Positions 41,832 to 51,508 of a stretch of 64,000 nt of DNA are shown here, in pieces. Positions within the stretch are counted from its first letter, which is position 1. Each line of letters opens with the position of its first letter. A program made the translations under genes and the position numbers. A model generated the notes under the pieces. It did not search any database. It was not told where the DNA came from and saw only the letters and a list, made by a program, of their open reading frames with translations. The stretch is from contig NZ_FRBP01000003.1 in assembly GCF_900142645.1 (NCBI RefSeq), positions 62,001 to 126,000 on the forward strand. Direction: 5' to 3'. The DNA is from Eubacterium callanderi. GTDB taxonomy: Bacteria > Bacillota > Clostridia > Eubacteriales > Eubacteriaceae.

Positions 41832-42047
41832 ATGCCCCTCAAAAACCGATTAAAAGAGTTCCGGGCCCGAGATAAAATCAATCAGTCAGAGCTTGGTAAG
41901 CTGGCCGGTGTATCCAGGCAAACCATCAGTTTAATTGAACGCGGAGATTATTCTCCTTCCGTAACGCTGGCGCTTAAAATTGCCCGGATTTTTAATACCT
42001 CCGTTGAGGACATTTTTACCTATTCAGATGAGGAGGACTCAGAATGA
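41832..42047 (+). CDS. XRE-family HTH regulator (first of tandem pair)
   Basis: A 71-residue single-domain Cro/C1-type repressor: NQSELGKLAGVSRQTISLIE is the helix-turn-helix, followed by RGDYSPSVTLALKIARIFN, the usual YozG-like layout. ATG 41832 has AAAGGAGG upstream; the frame start at 41745 lies within the operators and is rejected. Its stop overlaps the next XRE gene start by 4 nt. Probably binds the TTGACAAA palindromes. Confidence 0.9.
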   Translation: MPLKNRLKEFRARDKINQSELGKLAGVSRQTISLIERGDYSPSVTLALKIARIFNTSVEDIFTYSDEEDSE

Positions 42048-42259
42048 ACACGCACAAAAACCACCTGAAAGATTACAGAATCAAACAAAAGCTTACGCCC
42101 GCACAGCTTGGCGAGCTGGCTGGCGTATCCAGGCAAACCATCTTTTTGATCGAGGAAAACCTTTATTCTCCCTCTGTCCGGCTTGCCGCAAAATTCGCAG
42201 ATATTTTCAATACTACCATCGATTCCCTTTTTACCCATACCCTCGAGGAGGAAAAATGA
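42044..42259 (+). CDS. XRE-family HTH regulator (second of tandem pair)
   Basis: A 71-residue Cro/C1-type protein closely similar to its upstream neighbour in the HTH (PAQLGELAGVSRQTIFLIEE) and in the SPSVRLAAKFADIFN segment, so a gene duplication is likely. The recognition region differs by few residues, suggesting shared or half-site binding, perhaps as a heterodimer. Overlaps the first XRE gene by 4 nt; the DUF3169 gene follows after 1 nt. Confidence 0.9.
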   Translation: MNTHKNHLKDYRIKQKLTPAQLGELAGVSRQTIFLIEENLYSPSVRLAAKFADIFNTTIDSLFTHTLEEEK

Positions 42260-42260
42260 C

Positions 42261-43031
42261 ATGAAAGCAAAAGAAAGCAAACACATTTACCTGAAATTTT
42301 TTACCCTGATCATCATATGCGGCTTTTTAGGCGGGCTGGCTGGCTTCCTGCTGAACTATCCAGGCTTTGACATTGTCGATAGCGTACAGCTGCTTCAAAA
42401 CAACATTCTGGACTACGGCCTATATATATCTTCTGCCGGTTCTGTTGTTTTAATGCTCATCACCGCTCTGTTTTACCTTTCCGCAAGAAATACCTACAGA
42501 CAGCTGGAAACAAACGATTCGGATGCACTTTATGAAAAAGCCGACCACCTCTGTGATACAGGGATAATCTTTGGCAACATCACGCTGATTTTCACCTTTG
42601 CTTTTTACGGTATCAATGTCAGCGGCATACACAATAACAGCTCCACTTCCCTTTTATGGGCACTCGCGGCATTTTTACTGCCAGTTATCTTCTGCGTTAT
42701 CTTCCAGATTCTCTTTGTGAATCTGACCAAAAAGATGAATCCGGAAAAACAGGGAAACCCGCTGGATTTAAATTTTAAAAAGATCTGGATGAACAGCAAT
42801 GATGAGGCGGAAAAATTCATTCTCTACAAGGCTGCCTATAAAACCTTTCAAATTATGCAGATGGCCTTTCTCATTGTCATGGTGCTGCTCATGTTTGCGG
42901 CCCTGACCACCCCCATTGGCGCGTTTCCTTTTATGATCATTGGTATTTTATGGGGACTGCAGAGCACACTGTGCTGCATCTTTTCCATGAATCTTCAAAA
43001 AAGCAAAAAAATAGACAGTGATGACTGTTAA
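42261..43031 (+). CDS. DUF3169 family membrane protein
   Basis: A 256-residue protein with six hydrophobic segments, starting MKAKESKHIYLKFFTLI. Length and context (third gene after YozG-like XRE regulators) match DUF3169 proteins, a Firmicutes membrane family without known function. ATG 42261 follows GAGGAGG; a longer frame from 42183 lies in the preceding gene. The XRE-XRE-DUF3169 operon may be a small envelope-stress or peptide-response module. Confidence 0.8.
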   Translation: MKAKESKHIYLKFFTLIIICGFLGGLAGFLLNYPGFDIVDSVQLLQNNILDYGLYISSAGSVVLMLITALFYLSARNTYRQLETNDSDALYEKADHLCDTGIIFGNITLIFTFAFYGINVSGIHNNSSTSLLWALAAFLLPVIFCVIFQILFVNLTKKMNPEKQGNPLDLNFKKIWMNSNDEAEKFILYKAAYKTFQIMQMAFLIVMVLLMFAALTTPIGAFPFMIIGILWGLQSTLCCIFSMNLQKSKKIDSDDC

Positions 43032-43034
43032 ACC

Positions 43035-43071
43035 AAAAAGGAGGTGCGCCGAAACGGCGTACCTCCTTTTT
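43035..43071. terminator. Bidirectional terminator between DUF3169 and MATE genes
   Basis: AAAAAGGAGGT...GCGCC-GAAA-CGGCGT...ACCTCCTTTTT, a long stem ending both convergent genes. Confidence 0.9.
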
Positions 43072-43072
43072 A

Positions 43073-44434
43073 TCAGGCCTTCACTGCGTTCTTAATGCTT
43101 AAATCCATCCATTTCCTGCGTTTCCAACGGACTAAAAACATGGCAGCTCTCAGGATTTCATCACAGGCCATGGCGATCCATATCCCGATCAGTCCCCACC
43201 CCAGTATAATGCCTAAAACATAACACAGAACCACCGATACAAACCATTGTGAGCCAATACCAAGGGCGATGGGAAACAGAATGTCATTGGCCGCCTGAAG
43301 TGAGCGGACCATCACCATATTTACCGCACGGCCAAGCTCCAGAAAAATATCAATGAACATCACCTGCTTACCGAGGGCAATAACTTCCGGGTCAGAGGTG
43401 AAAAAACCAAAAATCTGATCACTGAACACAAAGAGCAGAAGCGCCACGCAGAAGGATACCAGCACAGATGACCGGAGTGTGGCCTTTACACGCCTGTCCG
43501 CATTGTCATACTCCCTCGCTCCAATCATATAGCCCACTAAAACCTGGGAGGACTGGGAAATTGCATTGCTGTACAGATAAGTGATCATGGCAAACATCAC
43601 CGCATACACACGAGTTGTAATGACCACCGCGCCGCAGAGATTCACAAATCCCATTGTCACTGTCTGGCTCAGCGTCCAGGAAAGTGTCTCACCACCCGAA
43701 GGGATCCCGATAAACAGAAGCCTTTTAAGCATGGCGGACGGGAAAGGCCGCAATGTTTTTAAGGACATTCCCGGTTTGATTTTTTTAACGAACAGGCAGA
43801 CAACAATCACCACCCCAACAAGCTTGGCGATGTTGCTTGAGATGGCGGCTCCAGTTACACCAAGAGGTGCCGGCAGGCCAATGCCGTTGATCAGAATGTA
43901 GTTCCCCCCAATGTTGAGCACATTCATAATAATGGAGACAAACATGGTTTCTTTCATCAGACGATTACTCCTGAAAATAGCCGAAAAGGTCAGAAATACA
44001 GCCTGCAGAAAAAGGCCCGCGCCAATAATCCGCGTGTAGGCAACCGTTTCGGGCATAATGGCGTCTGGCACCTGCAGCATATGATAGATGGACTCTGTAA
44101 AAAACAGCAGAATCGCGCTGATGATCACTGAGAAAACCAGGTTGACGATCAATGCCAATGTATAGATTGTCGACACATTTTTATAATTTTTTGCGCCCAT
44201 GTTCTGAGAAACCAGAATCGTGGTCGCAAGGGAGATGATACTGAAGGAAATCAACAGGACATTGATAATCTGGTTAGCGTTCCCGATGGCGCCCACACCG
44301 GTCTGCGACACCTGTCCTACCATCATCTGGTCCGTATTCCCCACCAGCATCTGCAGAAAAAGCTCCACAAAAATGGGCCATGTCAGCTTGAATAAGGATT
44401 CTTTTTTTGTATTTTCCGGAAAAGTTGTGGTCAT
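43073..44434 (-). CDS. MATE family efflux transporter
   Basis: A 453-residue, 12-span MATE protein: ESLFKLTWPIFVELFLQMLV then GNTDQMMVGQVSQTGVGAIG in helix 1-2, repeated in the C-half as LLFIGIPSGGETLSWTLSQT. It differs from the first MATE gene of the window and is closer to the NorM/DinF-like branch with FTSDPEVIALGKQ. The ATG at 44432-44434 has CAGGAG 5-6 nt upstream; the longer frame to 44581 is not preferred. Substrate unknown. Confidence 0.9.
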   Translation of the reverse strand: MTTTFPENTKKESLFKLTWPIFVELFLQMLVGNTDQMMVGQVSQTGVGAIGNANQIINVLLISFSIISLATTILVSQNMGAKNYKNVSTIYTLALIVNLVFSVIISAILLFFTESIYHMLQVPDAIMPETVAYTRIIGAGLFLQAVFLTFSAIFRSNRLMKETMFVSIIMNVLNIGGNYILINGIGLPAPLGVTGAAISSNIAKLVGVVIVVCLFVKKIKPGMSLKTLRPFPSAMLKRLLFIGIPSGGETLSWTLSQTVTMGFVNLCGAVVITTRVYAVMFAMITYLYSNAISQSSQVLVGYMIGAREYDNADRRVKATLRSSVLVSFCVALLLFVFSDQIFGFFTSDPEVIALGKQVMFIDIFLELGRAVNMVMVRSLQAANDILFPIALGIGSQWFVSVVLCYVLGIILGWGLIGIWIAMACDEILRAAMFLVRWKRRKWMDLSIKNAVKA

Positions 44435-44683
44435 TTTTACTCCTGTCATATAATAAATTGCTTTGTTATTATAGCATAAACAAGGGTCGGATAAAGCTTT
44501 CGGTTTGAATTTGTGCACGTTTACGGTCATTAAATTATCAATTTTTAACGACCCTGATTTTTCTTTCTGTTTTTCTTTCATTTGAGAACAAAATATTTTC
44601 CTTTATTGTCTTTTGTAAAAACACCTTTCTTCTGTTGATGAAAACGTTAATAAATATTTGCATCAAATGAACATTAATCTATC

Positions 44684-44712
44684 TTGAGAATTTTACGAAA
44701 ATTGAATAAAAT
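44684..44712 (+). promoter_or_regulatory. Promoter of the iron alcohol dehydrogenase
   Basis: TTGAGA (44684-44689), 17-bp spacer, TAAAAT (44707-44712), then an AT-rich leader and AAGGGAG before the ATG. Confidence 0.7.
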
Positions 44713-44747
44713 AATATTAATTTTATTAGTTAAGGGAGATTACTATT

Positions 44748-45896
44748 ATGGCAAATCGATTCGTTCTAAATGAAACATCATATCACGGCAGCGGCGCAAT
44801 CAATGAAATTGCAACCGAAGCAAAGGCGCGCGGCTTTAAAAAGGCCTTTGTCTGTTCTGACCCTGATTTGGTGAAATTTAATGTGACAAAAAAGGTAACG
44901 GATATTCTTGACGAAGCAGGACTTGATTATGAAGTTTACTCTGAAATCAAGCCGAATCCCACCATCGAAAACGTACAGACTGGTGTTGCAGCCTTTAAGG
45001 CTTCCGGCGCAGACTATCTGATCGCCATCGGTGGCGGCTCCTCCATGGATACCGCAAAAGCCATTGGTATTATCATTACCAATCCTGAATTTGAAGATGT
45101 CCGCAGTCTGGAAGGTGTTGCCCCGACAAAGAATCCCTGTGTTCCGATTTTTGCCGTTCCAACCACTGCCGGTACCGCAGCAGAAGTCACCATTAACTAC
45201 GTTATTACCGATGTCGAAAAGAAACGTAAATTTGTCTGTGTCGACGTACATGACATCCCGGTCGTTGCCTTTGTAGATCCGGACATGATGTCCAGTATGC
45301 CAAAGGGTTTGACCGCTTCCACAGGTATGGACGCCCTCACACACGCCATCGAAGGCTATACAACCTTGGGTGCCTGGGAGCTTTCAGATATGTTCCACTT
45401 AAAAGCCATTGAGATCATCGCACGTTCCTTAAGGGGTGCTGTCGAAAACACTCCTGAAGGACGCGAAGACATGGCACTCGGCCAGTACGTCGCGGGAATG
45501 GGCTTTTCCAATGTTGGTCTCGGCATTGTCCACTCCATGGCCCATGCCTTGGGCGCTGTTTATGACACGCCACACGGTGTTGCCAACGCGATCCTTTTAC
45601 CCTCCATCATGGAATATAACGCGCCTGAAACCGGCGAAAAATACAGATACATCGCGCAGGCCATGGGTGTTGAAGGCACTGAGAGCATGTCCCAGGAAGA
45701 ATACCGAAAAGCTGCTGTGGATGCGGTTCGCCAGTTGTCAATCGACGTCGGTATTCCTCAGGATTTAAAGGAAATCGTCAAGGAAGAAGATATTCCTTTC
45801 CTCGCACAGTCCGCATTTGATGATGCCTGTAAACCTGGCAATCCAAAAGATGCCAGCCTGGAAGACATTGTTGAACTGTACAAAGCTCTGATGTAA
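44748..45896 (+). CDS. Iron-containing alcohol dehydrogenase (FucO/methanol or propanediol dehydrogenase-like)
   Basis: A 382-residue group III dehydrogenase. The NAD loop is IGGGSSMDTAKAIG (about 93-106), the PTTAGTAAEVT motif follows near 139, and iron ligands lie in MDALTHAIEGYTT, GIVHSMAHALGAVYDTPHG (His pair) further on. The HSMAHxLGxxxxxPHG iron-binding pattern is complete. The family reduces aldehydes or oxidises short alcohols; closest by pattern is the FucO/1,3-propanediol dehydrogenase group. Strong expression is suggested by a good promoter, strong ribosome site and optimised codons. Together with the AOR operon it can interconvert alcohols, aldehydes and acids. Confidence 0.92.
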   Translation: MANRFVLNETSYHGSGAINEIATEAKARGFKKAFVCSDPDLVKFNVTKKVTDILDEAGLDYEVYSEIKPNPTIENVQTGVAAFKASGADYLIAIGGGSSMDTAKAIGIIITNPEFEDVRSLEGVAPTKNPCVPIFAVPTTAGTAAEVTINYVITDVEKKRKFVCVDVHDIPVVAFVDPDMMSSMPKGLTASTGMDALTHAIEGYTTLGAWELSDMFHLKAIEIIARSLRGAVENTPEGREDMALGQYVAGMGFSNVGLGIVHSMAHALGAVYDTPHGVANAILLPSIMEYNAPETGEKYRYIAQAMGVEGTESMSQEEYRKAAVDAVRQLSIDVGIPQDLKEIVKEEDIPFLAQSAFDDACKPGNPKDASLEDIVELYKALM

Positions 45897-45936
45897 ATCC
45901 TTTTTTACCATTCATTCTCCAACAATACCTCATCAA

Positions 45937-45977
45937 AAAAGAACCCACCAGATCATCCCTCCAGTGGGTTCTTTTAA
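45937..45977. terminator. Bidirectional terminator between the alcohol dehydrogenase and the GGDEF/EAL gene
   Basis: AAAAGAACCCAC (45937-45948) and GTGGGTTCTTTT (45964-45975), a perfect 12-bp stem. Confidence 0.85.
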
Positions 45978-45983
45978 TATTTA

Positions 45984-48900
45984 TTAACTTTCCTTTTTAA
46001 AACGTGCAAGACCAAGCCGCAGGGTAAGGCTTCCCCATTTAAAAAGCTTTTCTCTCAGTGTTACCGGTACCTTTCCATTGAAAAAAGACATGTCTCTGGA
46101 AATAAACCGATCATAAAATAGCTCCCGCTGCTCACATCCTTGACAGAGCTGTGAGCACTGCGCCAAGAGCTCGTAGCATTTATGCCTTTTCGCTTCAACT
46201 TCATCTACCCCCAGTGCTCGCAGTAATGCTGTATTACAATAGATAATGTCGTAAGTCTCCGCATTGATGATATAAACAAAGCTGTCTAATTCGTCCAGGA
46301 TAGCTGTGTCCATATTAAAATAAGCATGCTGCTTTTGAAACTGCAACGCATGATAAACTGCATAGGTGTTTTTACCTCTGCATTTCGCCACATACAGAGC
46401 CGCATCTGCGTTTTGGTAAAGCGTTTTAAAGTCCCTTATCGCTTCCTCTACAAAAGCAATCCCCACAGATACCGTAATCTTTTTATCCTGAACCTCCAGC
46501 TCGCTAAGACGATCGCAAAACTTTTGCGTCAGACTGCAGATATCACTTTCATAATCCTCGCCCGTCACAAAAACAAGGAATTCATCACCACCAAGGCGCC
46601 CTGTAAGTGCCTTGTCACCAAAAACCTCTGGGATTATCCGTCCAATTTCCTTTAAAACGTGATCCCCCTCTGTATGTCCGTAAAAATCATTAATCTGTTT
46701 AAAATTATCAATATCCGCTATGAGTATAGCCGACACACCCTTGTCCAAAACGCTGATCTCTAAGCTCTGCTTTACCATTTCTTCAATGGTTTCTCTGTTA
46801 TAAAGCCCTGTCAAAAAATCCTTCTGTGCTTTGAGTAAAAGTTTGTCAATACGTTTTTGTTTTCGTTTTTCCTCCTCAATATTTTCGGAGGTACCGATGG
46901 CTTTCATGGGCTGTCCGTCCTCGTCCAGCACCACCGTATAGGTAATGCGGTACCAGCAGTACTTGCCGTCTGGTTCCTGAATCTGTACCTCCGCCGAGGT
47001 TTTGAGCTTGCCCCCGCTGATATCCTCATAAAGCCGCAGATACTCACCGAGGGATTCAGGGGACACATAGCCCTTTGTCACGCTTTCGTCAGGCATATTG
47101 GGATACACCAGGCGCCGGCTTCCTTCTTTGTTCCACTTAGTTTCCTTTATCAGGCACTTTGTCTTTATATCATATTCCCAAATGCTTATATCCAGATGCT
47201 CAATGGCGGCTTTAAAGCGTTCTTCAGAAAGCTTCAGCTTTTCTTCTTTTTTCTTGAGCTCAGAAATATCAGTAAAAATACCATGGTAGACCATACAGCC
47301 TTCATCGGTTCCGTAAAACTCAGCCGAAAAATTGATCCAGCCAAATCCACCGCCTCTATTTACTGATCTGAAATCAATGTTGATGGGCAGCCGCTCCGCT
47401 GCGCTTTTATAAACTGCGTTAAAATAGTACGCCCTGTCCTTGGCATATATCAGTTTCAAACCGTCCTCACAGGTCAGCAGCCTCTGGTACTCCTTTTCCT
47501 CATAGCCCAGAACCTTTGCGAGTCCAAAGCTCATGTACTTTGTTTCAATATTTTCCCCATTAATTTTTAAGACGACAACATCACCTGGCGTACTGTTCAG
47601 CACAGTTTCAAACTCATTCTGAAGCTCAACCTGCTCGGTAATGTCGATACAGGCGCTCACGATAGCCAGCCGGCCATCCTCCGCGCGCACCACCCGCCCC
47701 CGGTCAATAACCCAGAAATAACTGCCGTCCTTGCGCAGCGTGCGGTAGCGGACAGTATACTCGTCGCCTTCCTTATCTTTTGGCCCGACTATCTGTGCAA
47801 CATACTCGTGATCATCGGGATGAATCGTATTGTTGACAAAGCCGCCAGTACCCTCTATAAAATCATCATAGGAATCATAGCCCATGATCTCAAGCATTTC
47901 CTTATTGATGAAGTAGAGCGGAAAGCCAGGCTCACAATAGCCGCCGATAAGTCCATTTGGTGATGACTCGCCCAACAAAGAGAGAACAGCCTGCTGATTT
48001 TCCTTTTTTAAATTTGAAAGGGATTTTTCTTTTTGAAGAATTTGGTTTTCCATTTCCTTTTCTCTGGAAATATCCTCAACCAGGCCAACTGCCCTCACTG
48101 GCTTTTGCGTTGAATCATAGATATTGGTCAGCGTGATCCTGTTCCAGAGATAACTGCTGTCATATAGTTTAACCCGCACCTCGCAGCTTGCTTTGGGAGC
48201 GCCTTTAAATATCTTACGGTACATCTCCAAAAAGCACACTTTTGAATCCGGATGGATCACACCTTCATCGACCAGGCTGTTCGGCACATTGACAAGGTGT
48301 GGCTTCAACCCGTATTTTTTCGCAAAATAATCTGAATAATCAATGGTTCTTTTCTCAATATCAAAATCAAAAATCGTATTGTTGGTCGCCTCCATGGCGA
48401 TCCGGAACCGCTGCTCCGAAAGGCGGAGCGCCTCCTCAGACTGCTTCTGCTTTGTCACATCAATAATCGACGCATAAAAGAGCTGGCGATCTCCCCGATC
48501 CGCCAGGAAAAAGAGGCGCATGTACATCCACATGTATTCACCGTTCAGCCGTTTCCGCCTGAACTGAATATCTATTCCCTTTTCAGGCGTTTTTGGCGCT
48601 CTCTGCAGCGCGTCGAGGACAATGGGCTTATCCTCATCAGGTACGCGGTCCAGAATGTGACGTCCGTTCGTTTTTAAAGCCTCCGCATTACAGCCCGTCG
48701 CCTGGTAATACCCCTCATTGACTCTTAAAACCTCAAGATTGCCCTGGAAGTACTCATAAAAAGCCACACCGCCTATCAGATTATTTAAAAGCGATCGGGT
48801 CATACTGTCCGAATGCACCAGCTCATCATAGCTGATCGTATTGCTCTTTTCACGTTCCATTCCCGAAAAATCAAGTTTATCGGCATCCTGTAATAACAGC

Positions 48901-50534
48901 GCTTCAAATTCATCTGTGGGCATGGGCTTATAGTAGTAATATCCCTGGGCATAGTGACAGCCAATATCCAAAAGAAAATCAACCTGCTCTTTTGTCTCTA
49001 CCCCTTCTGCAATCACACTGAGGTCAAGCCATTTTGTCATCCGGACCACCGATTCCAGAATATTGCCGGCACGGCCCTTTAAATGTTCCATGTCGGAGAG
49101 AAAGCGCATGTCGATCTTCAGCACATCGACATTGATATCCTTCAAAATGTTGAGTGAAGAATAACCGCTGCCAAAATCATCCATCAAAATGGTAAAGCCC
49201 AGGTCGCGAAGCCTGTTCACAAGGCTCAGCAGCTGATCCAGATTTTTGGTGTAAGCACTTTCGGTAATCTCCAGCTCCAGCAGATATGGAGGCAGATTAT
49301 ACTTCTTCACCATATTTGCCAGCAGGTCGCTCAGCCCCTGATGGTACAGATTAACCCTCGAAACATTTACCGAGGTTGGTATGGGCTGGTGTCCATTATC
49401 AATCCAGTTTCTCATTAAACGGCAGACTTCTTCCCATACATAAGCATCGAGCTTTAAAATAAAACCATTCCGTTCAAAAACAGGAATAAAGGCCGCAGGA
49501 CTGATAATGCCCTTTTCCGGATGAATCCACCGGACGAGGGCTTCACAGCCGACAATTTTATTGGTGCGCATATCGCATTTTGGCTGTATGTACACCTGAA
49601 ACTGGCGTTCTGCCAGAGCATGAGCCATCTCGTTAACAATTTCCTGTTCCTCAATCAGCGAGCTTCTCAGATGATTGTCATAAACGGCCGCACGTTTCAG
49701 GTAGTTTCCCTTTACAGAGTTGAGCGCAAGGATCGCCCGGTCACACATCCTGCTGACTGGGAGGTTCACATCATCAATATGATATAGGCCTGCAGCTATG
49801 GATATCTCCATATCCAATGGGTATTGCTCCAGACTATCCGTCAGCCTCTGCGCAGTACTGTCTGCATCACCCTCCATATCCGGCAGCAGGATAGCAAATA
49901 CATCTGCCACAATGCGCCCGGCACAGCCTGCCTTTTCCGCTGCCCAGGTATTCAGCTCATCGCCAATATACTGGAGCAGACGATCCCCCTCCTCTGCACC
50001 GAACAGGTCATTGATAACCTTGAAACGCTCAATGTCAAAACAGATAATGCTGTATGCTTTTTCAGGAAAACCCATTAAAATTTCATGGACATTTTTGTAA
50101 AAGGTATCTTTGTTCAACAGCCCTGTCAGAGAATCATATTCTTCCAGAGTTTTTAAATTACTTTGAAGCGAGGTATTTCGGACACGCTGCCTGATCATAC
50201 GCGGATCAAGGGGCCTGGGCAAAATATCCGTCGCGCCAAGTTTGAGGGCCTGCTCCTCCATGATGGGATTGTCCGCATCTGTCAGCACTAAAACACCTGT
50301 CCCCCGCGATGCCTGTATGTCCCATAGAACAGTCCGAAGCGCCGTCGGCATTTCATTAAACAAAGCATAACTAAAAATAATCACTGCCACCGTTGACTTA
50401 TTCTGTTGGAGAAACCTCAAAGCGGCATCGTTTTCTTTTGAGACAACAACTTGGTAGCTCTTGTTTAAAACATTGTCCAGCAAAGTGTTTTCAGCAGGAT
50501 TTTCATCGACAACTAAAACTGTCTTACCAATCAT
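45984..50534 (-). CDS. Multi-domain c-di-GMP protein: receiver, degenerate GGDEF, EAL, PAS array, GGDEF
   Basis: About 1516 residues from ATG 50532-50534 (GGGGG ribosome site), or 1529 from the frame start. Order: receiver-like domain (KTVLVVDENPAEN; expected phospho-Asp region reads IIFSYALF, so it is probably not phosphorylated), a GGDEF domain whose signature reads VADVF (inactive), an EAL domain with CEALVRW and MDDFGSGYSSLN intact, at least five PAS domains, an intact GGDEF (RLGGDEFLVF), and a C-terminal PAS with a Cys cluster CYELLAQCSQLCQGC. It can both make and break c-di-GMP; the PAS array and Cys group suggest redox or ligand control. No transmembrane segment. Single gene. Confidence 0.9.
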   Translation of the reverse strand: MIGKTVLVVDENPAENTLLDNVLNKSYQVVVSKENDAALRFLQQNKSTVAVIIFSYALFNEMPTALRTVLWDIQASRGTGVLVLTDADNPIMEEQALKLGATDILPRPLDPRMIRQRVRNTSLQSNLKTLEEYDSLTGLLNKDTFYKNVHEILMGFPEKAYSIICFDIERFKVINDLFGAEEGDRLLQYIGDELNTWAAEKAGCAGRIVADVFAILLPDMEGDADSTAQRLTDSLEQYPLDMEISIAAGLYHIDDVNLPVSRMCDRAILALNSVKGNYLKRAAVYDNHLRSSLIEEQEIVNEMAHALAERQFQVYIQPKCDMRTNKIVGCEALVRWIHPEKGIISPAAFIPVFERNGFILKLDAYVWEEVCRLMRNWIDNGHQPIPTSVNVSRVNLYHQGLSDLLANMVKKYNLPPYLLELEITESAYTKNLDQLLSLVNRLRDLGFTILMDDFGSGYSSLNILKDINVDVLKIDMRFLSDMEHLKGRAGNILESVVRMTKWLDLSVIAEGVETKEQVDFLLDIGCHYAQGYYYYKPMPTDEFEALLLQDADKLDFSGMEREKSNTISYDELVHSDSMTRSLLNNLIGGVAFYEYFQGNLEVLRVNEGYYQATGCNAEALKTNGRHILDRVPDEDKPIVLDALQRAPKTPEKGIDIQFRRKRLNGEYMWMYMRLFFLADRGDRQLFYASIIDVTKQKQSEEALRLSEQRFRIAMEATNNTIFDFDIEKRTIDYSDYFAKKYGLKPHLVNVPNSLVDEGVIHPDSKVCFLEMYRKIFKGAPKASCEVRVKLYDSSYLWNRITLTNIYDSTQKPVRAVGLVEDISREKEMENQILQKEKSLSNLKKENQQAVLSLLGESSPNGLIGGYCEPGFPLYFINKEMLEIMGYDSYDDFIEGTGGFVNNTIHPDDHEYVAQIVGPKDKEGDEYTVRYRTLRKDGSYFWVIDRGRVVRAEDGRLAIVSACIDITEQVELQNEFETVLNSTPGDVVVLKINGENIETKYMSFGLAKVLGYEEKEYQRLLTCEDGLKLIYAKDRAYYFNAVYKSAAERLPINIDFRSVNRGGGFGWINFSAEFYGTDEGCMVYHGIFTDISELKKKEEKLKLSEERFKAAIEHLDISIWEYDIKTKCLIKETKWNKEGSRRLVYPNMPDESVTKGYVSPESLGEYLRLYEDISGGKLKTSAEVQIQEPDGKYCWYRITYTVVLDEDGQPMKAIGTSENIEEEKRKQKRIDKLLLKAQKDFLTGLYNRETIEEMVKQSLEISVLDKGVSAILIADIDNFKQINDFYGHTEGDHVLKEIGRIIPEVFGDKALTGRLGGDEFLVFVTGEDYESDICSLTQKFCDRLSELEVQDKKITVSVGIAFVEEAIRDFKTLYQNADAALYVAKCRGKNTYAVYHALQFQKQHAYFNMDTAILDELDSFVYIINAETYDIIYCNTALLRALGVDEVEAKRHKCYELLAQCSQLCQGCEQRELFYDRFISRDMSFFNGKVPVTLREKLFKWGSLTLRLGLARFKKES

Positions 50535-50726
50535 TACTTTACCCCCGGCGTCCATCATGCCAATAAATTTCAAATATTAATTATATTATAGTATAAATAA
50601 CCCTCAAAATAAAGTTAAAACGATTCTGATGCTTTGTATGTCTTAATTTTTGCTGTTATTCCATCATCGGCTGTGTTAAAATAGTGTACAAGTCTAAATT
50701 TGAAATTATTGACAGGAGCCTTTTAA

Positions 50727-51305
50727 ATGAAGTCTTTTAAAGCATCTGTATCGAACGATCTCCAGGATCTGTTACTGCTCAATAAGAAATATAACCGTTT
50801 CAGCATGGGGCCTTCCGAGCCGCTGCGCATTGTGAGCTATTTTGTTCTTATCTATACTGTCTATGCCCTCTTTATGGTCTATCTGCAGATCAAGCTTTTT
50901 GCAGGCGGTTATTTTGTCTATCTCGGCCTGTTTGCTTTTCGCCTGATCAGCGGTGTGCTTGGCGCTTTGTTCTTCCTCGGAAAATTCAACCCGCTGCTCA
51001 TCAGGCTCTTGGCTCATTTCTGGCCAGACCGTTACTTTTCAGTAAGAACCTTTACCTTTACACCCAAAAAGCTTGAAATTCTCTTTCGCGATAAAAAGGT
51101 GATCTTTGCCTATGGCGAAATCATTAAATGCGACATGACCGAAAGCCTTATCACACTGCAGACAAAATACCAGAACTTTGTGATCCATGAAAATGACATG
51201 ACCCAGGGCACCTGGGCCGAATTCAAGAGCTTTCTGAAAGGCAAAAAGGATCAGTTCAACAAAGACCCAAAACTGTTCCGGAAAGAGGCTTTAAAGGATT
51301 TATAG
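50727..51305 (+). CDS. YcxB-like membrane protein
   Basis: A 192-residue protein with two hydrophobic helices (IVSYFVLIYTVYALFMVYLQ and a second after KLFAGGYF) followed by a cytosolic beta-rich part: FTFTPKKLEILFRDKKVIFA then YGEIIKCDMTESLITLQTKY. This two-helix plus YcxB/bPH-like layout is common in Firmicutes and has no assigned function. Single gene ending in a weak terminator. Confidence 0.65.
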   Translation: MKSFKASVSNDLQDLLLLNKKYNRFSMGPSEPLRIVSYFVLIYTVYALFMVYLQIKLFAGGYFVYLGLFAFRLISGVLGALFFLGKFNPLLIRLLAHFWPDRYFSVRTFTFTPKKLEILFRDKKVIFAYGEIIKCDMTESLITLQTKYQNFVIHENDMTQGTWAEFKSFLKGKKDQFNKDPKLFRKEALKDL

Positions 51306-51361
51306 AAAAGCCGCCGGCAATTTAATATGACCCCTTCAAAACTTTACTTCGTAAGTACCCG

Positions 51362-51390
51362 CATCTTATTCTTAAGAGCAAGATGTTTTA
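51362..51390 (+). terminator. Weak terminator after the YcxB-like gene
   Basis: CATCTT-N12-AAGATG with an inner CTTAAG, then TTTTACTTT. Confidence 0.5.
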
Positions 51391-51422
51391 CTTTAGAAGG
51401 AACAAAATTGTGATGAAATTAA

Positions 51423-51451
51423 TTGTAATCGTATGGCAAACCATGTATAAT
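51423..51451 (+). promoter_or_regulatory. Promoter of the GlcG/HbpS-like gene
   Basis: TTGTAA (51423-51428), 17-bp spacer, TATAAT (51446-51451). Confidence 0.75.
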
Positions 51452-51508
51452 ATAATTGTTAGTATCTGTTTGGCAAATTGGTAGATTATATTAGAAAAGG
51501 AGATTAAA

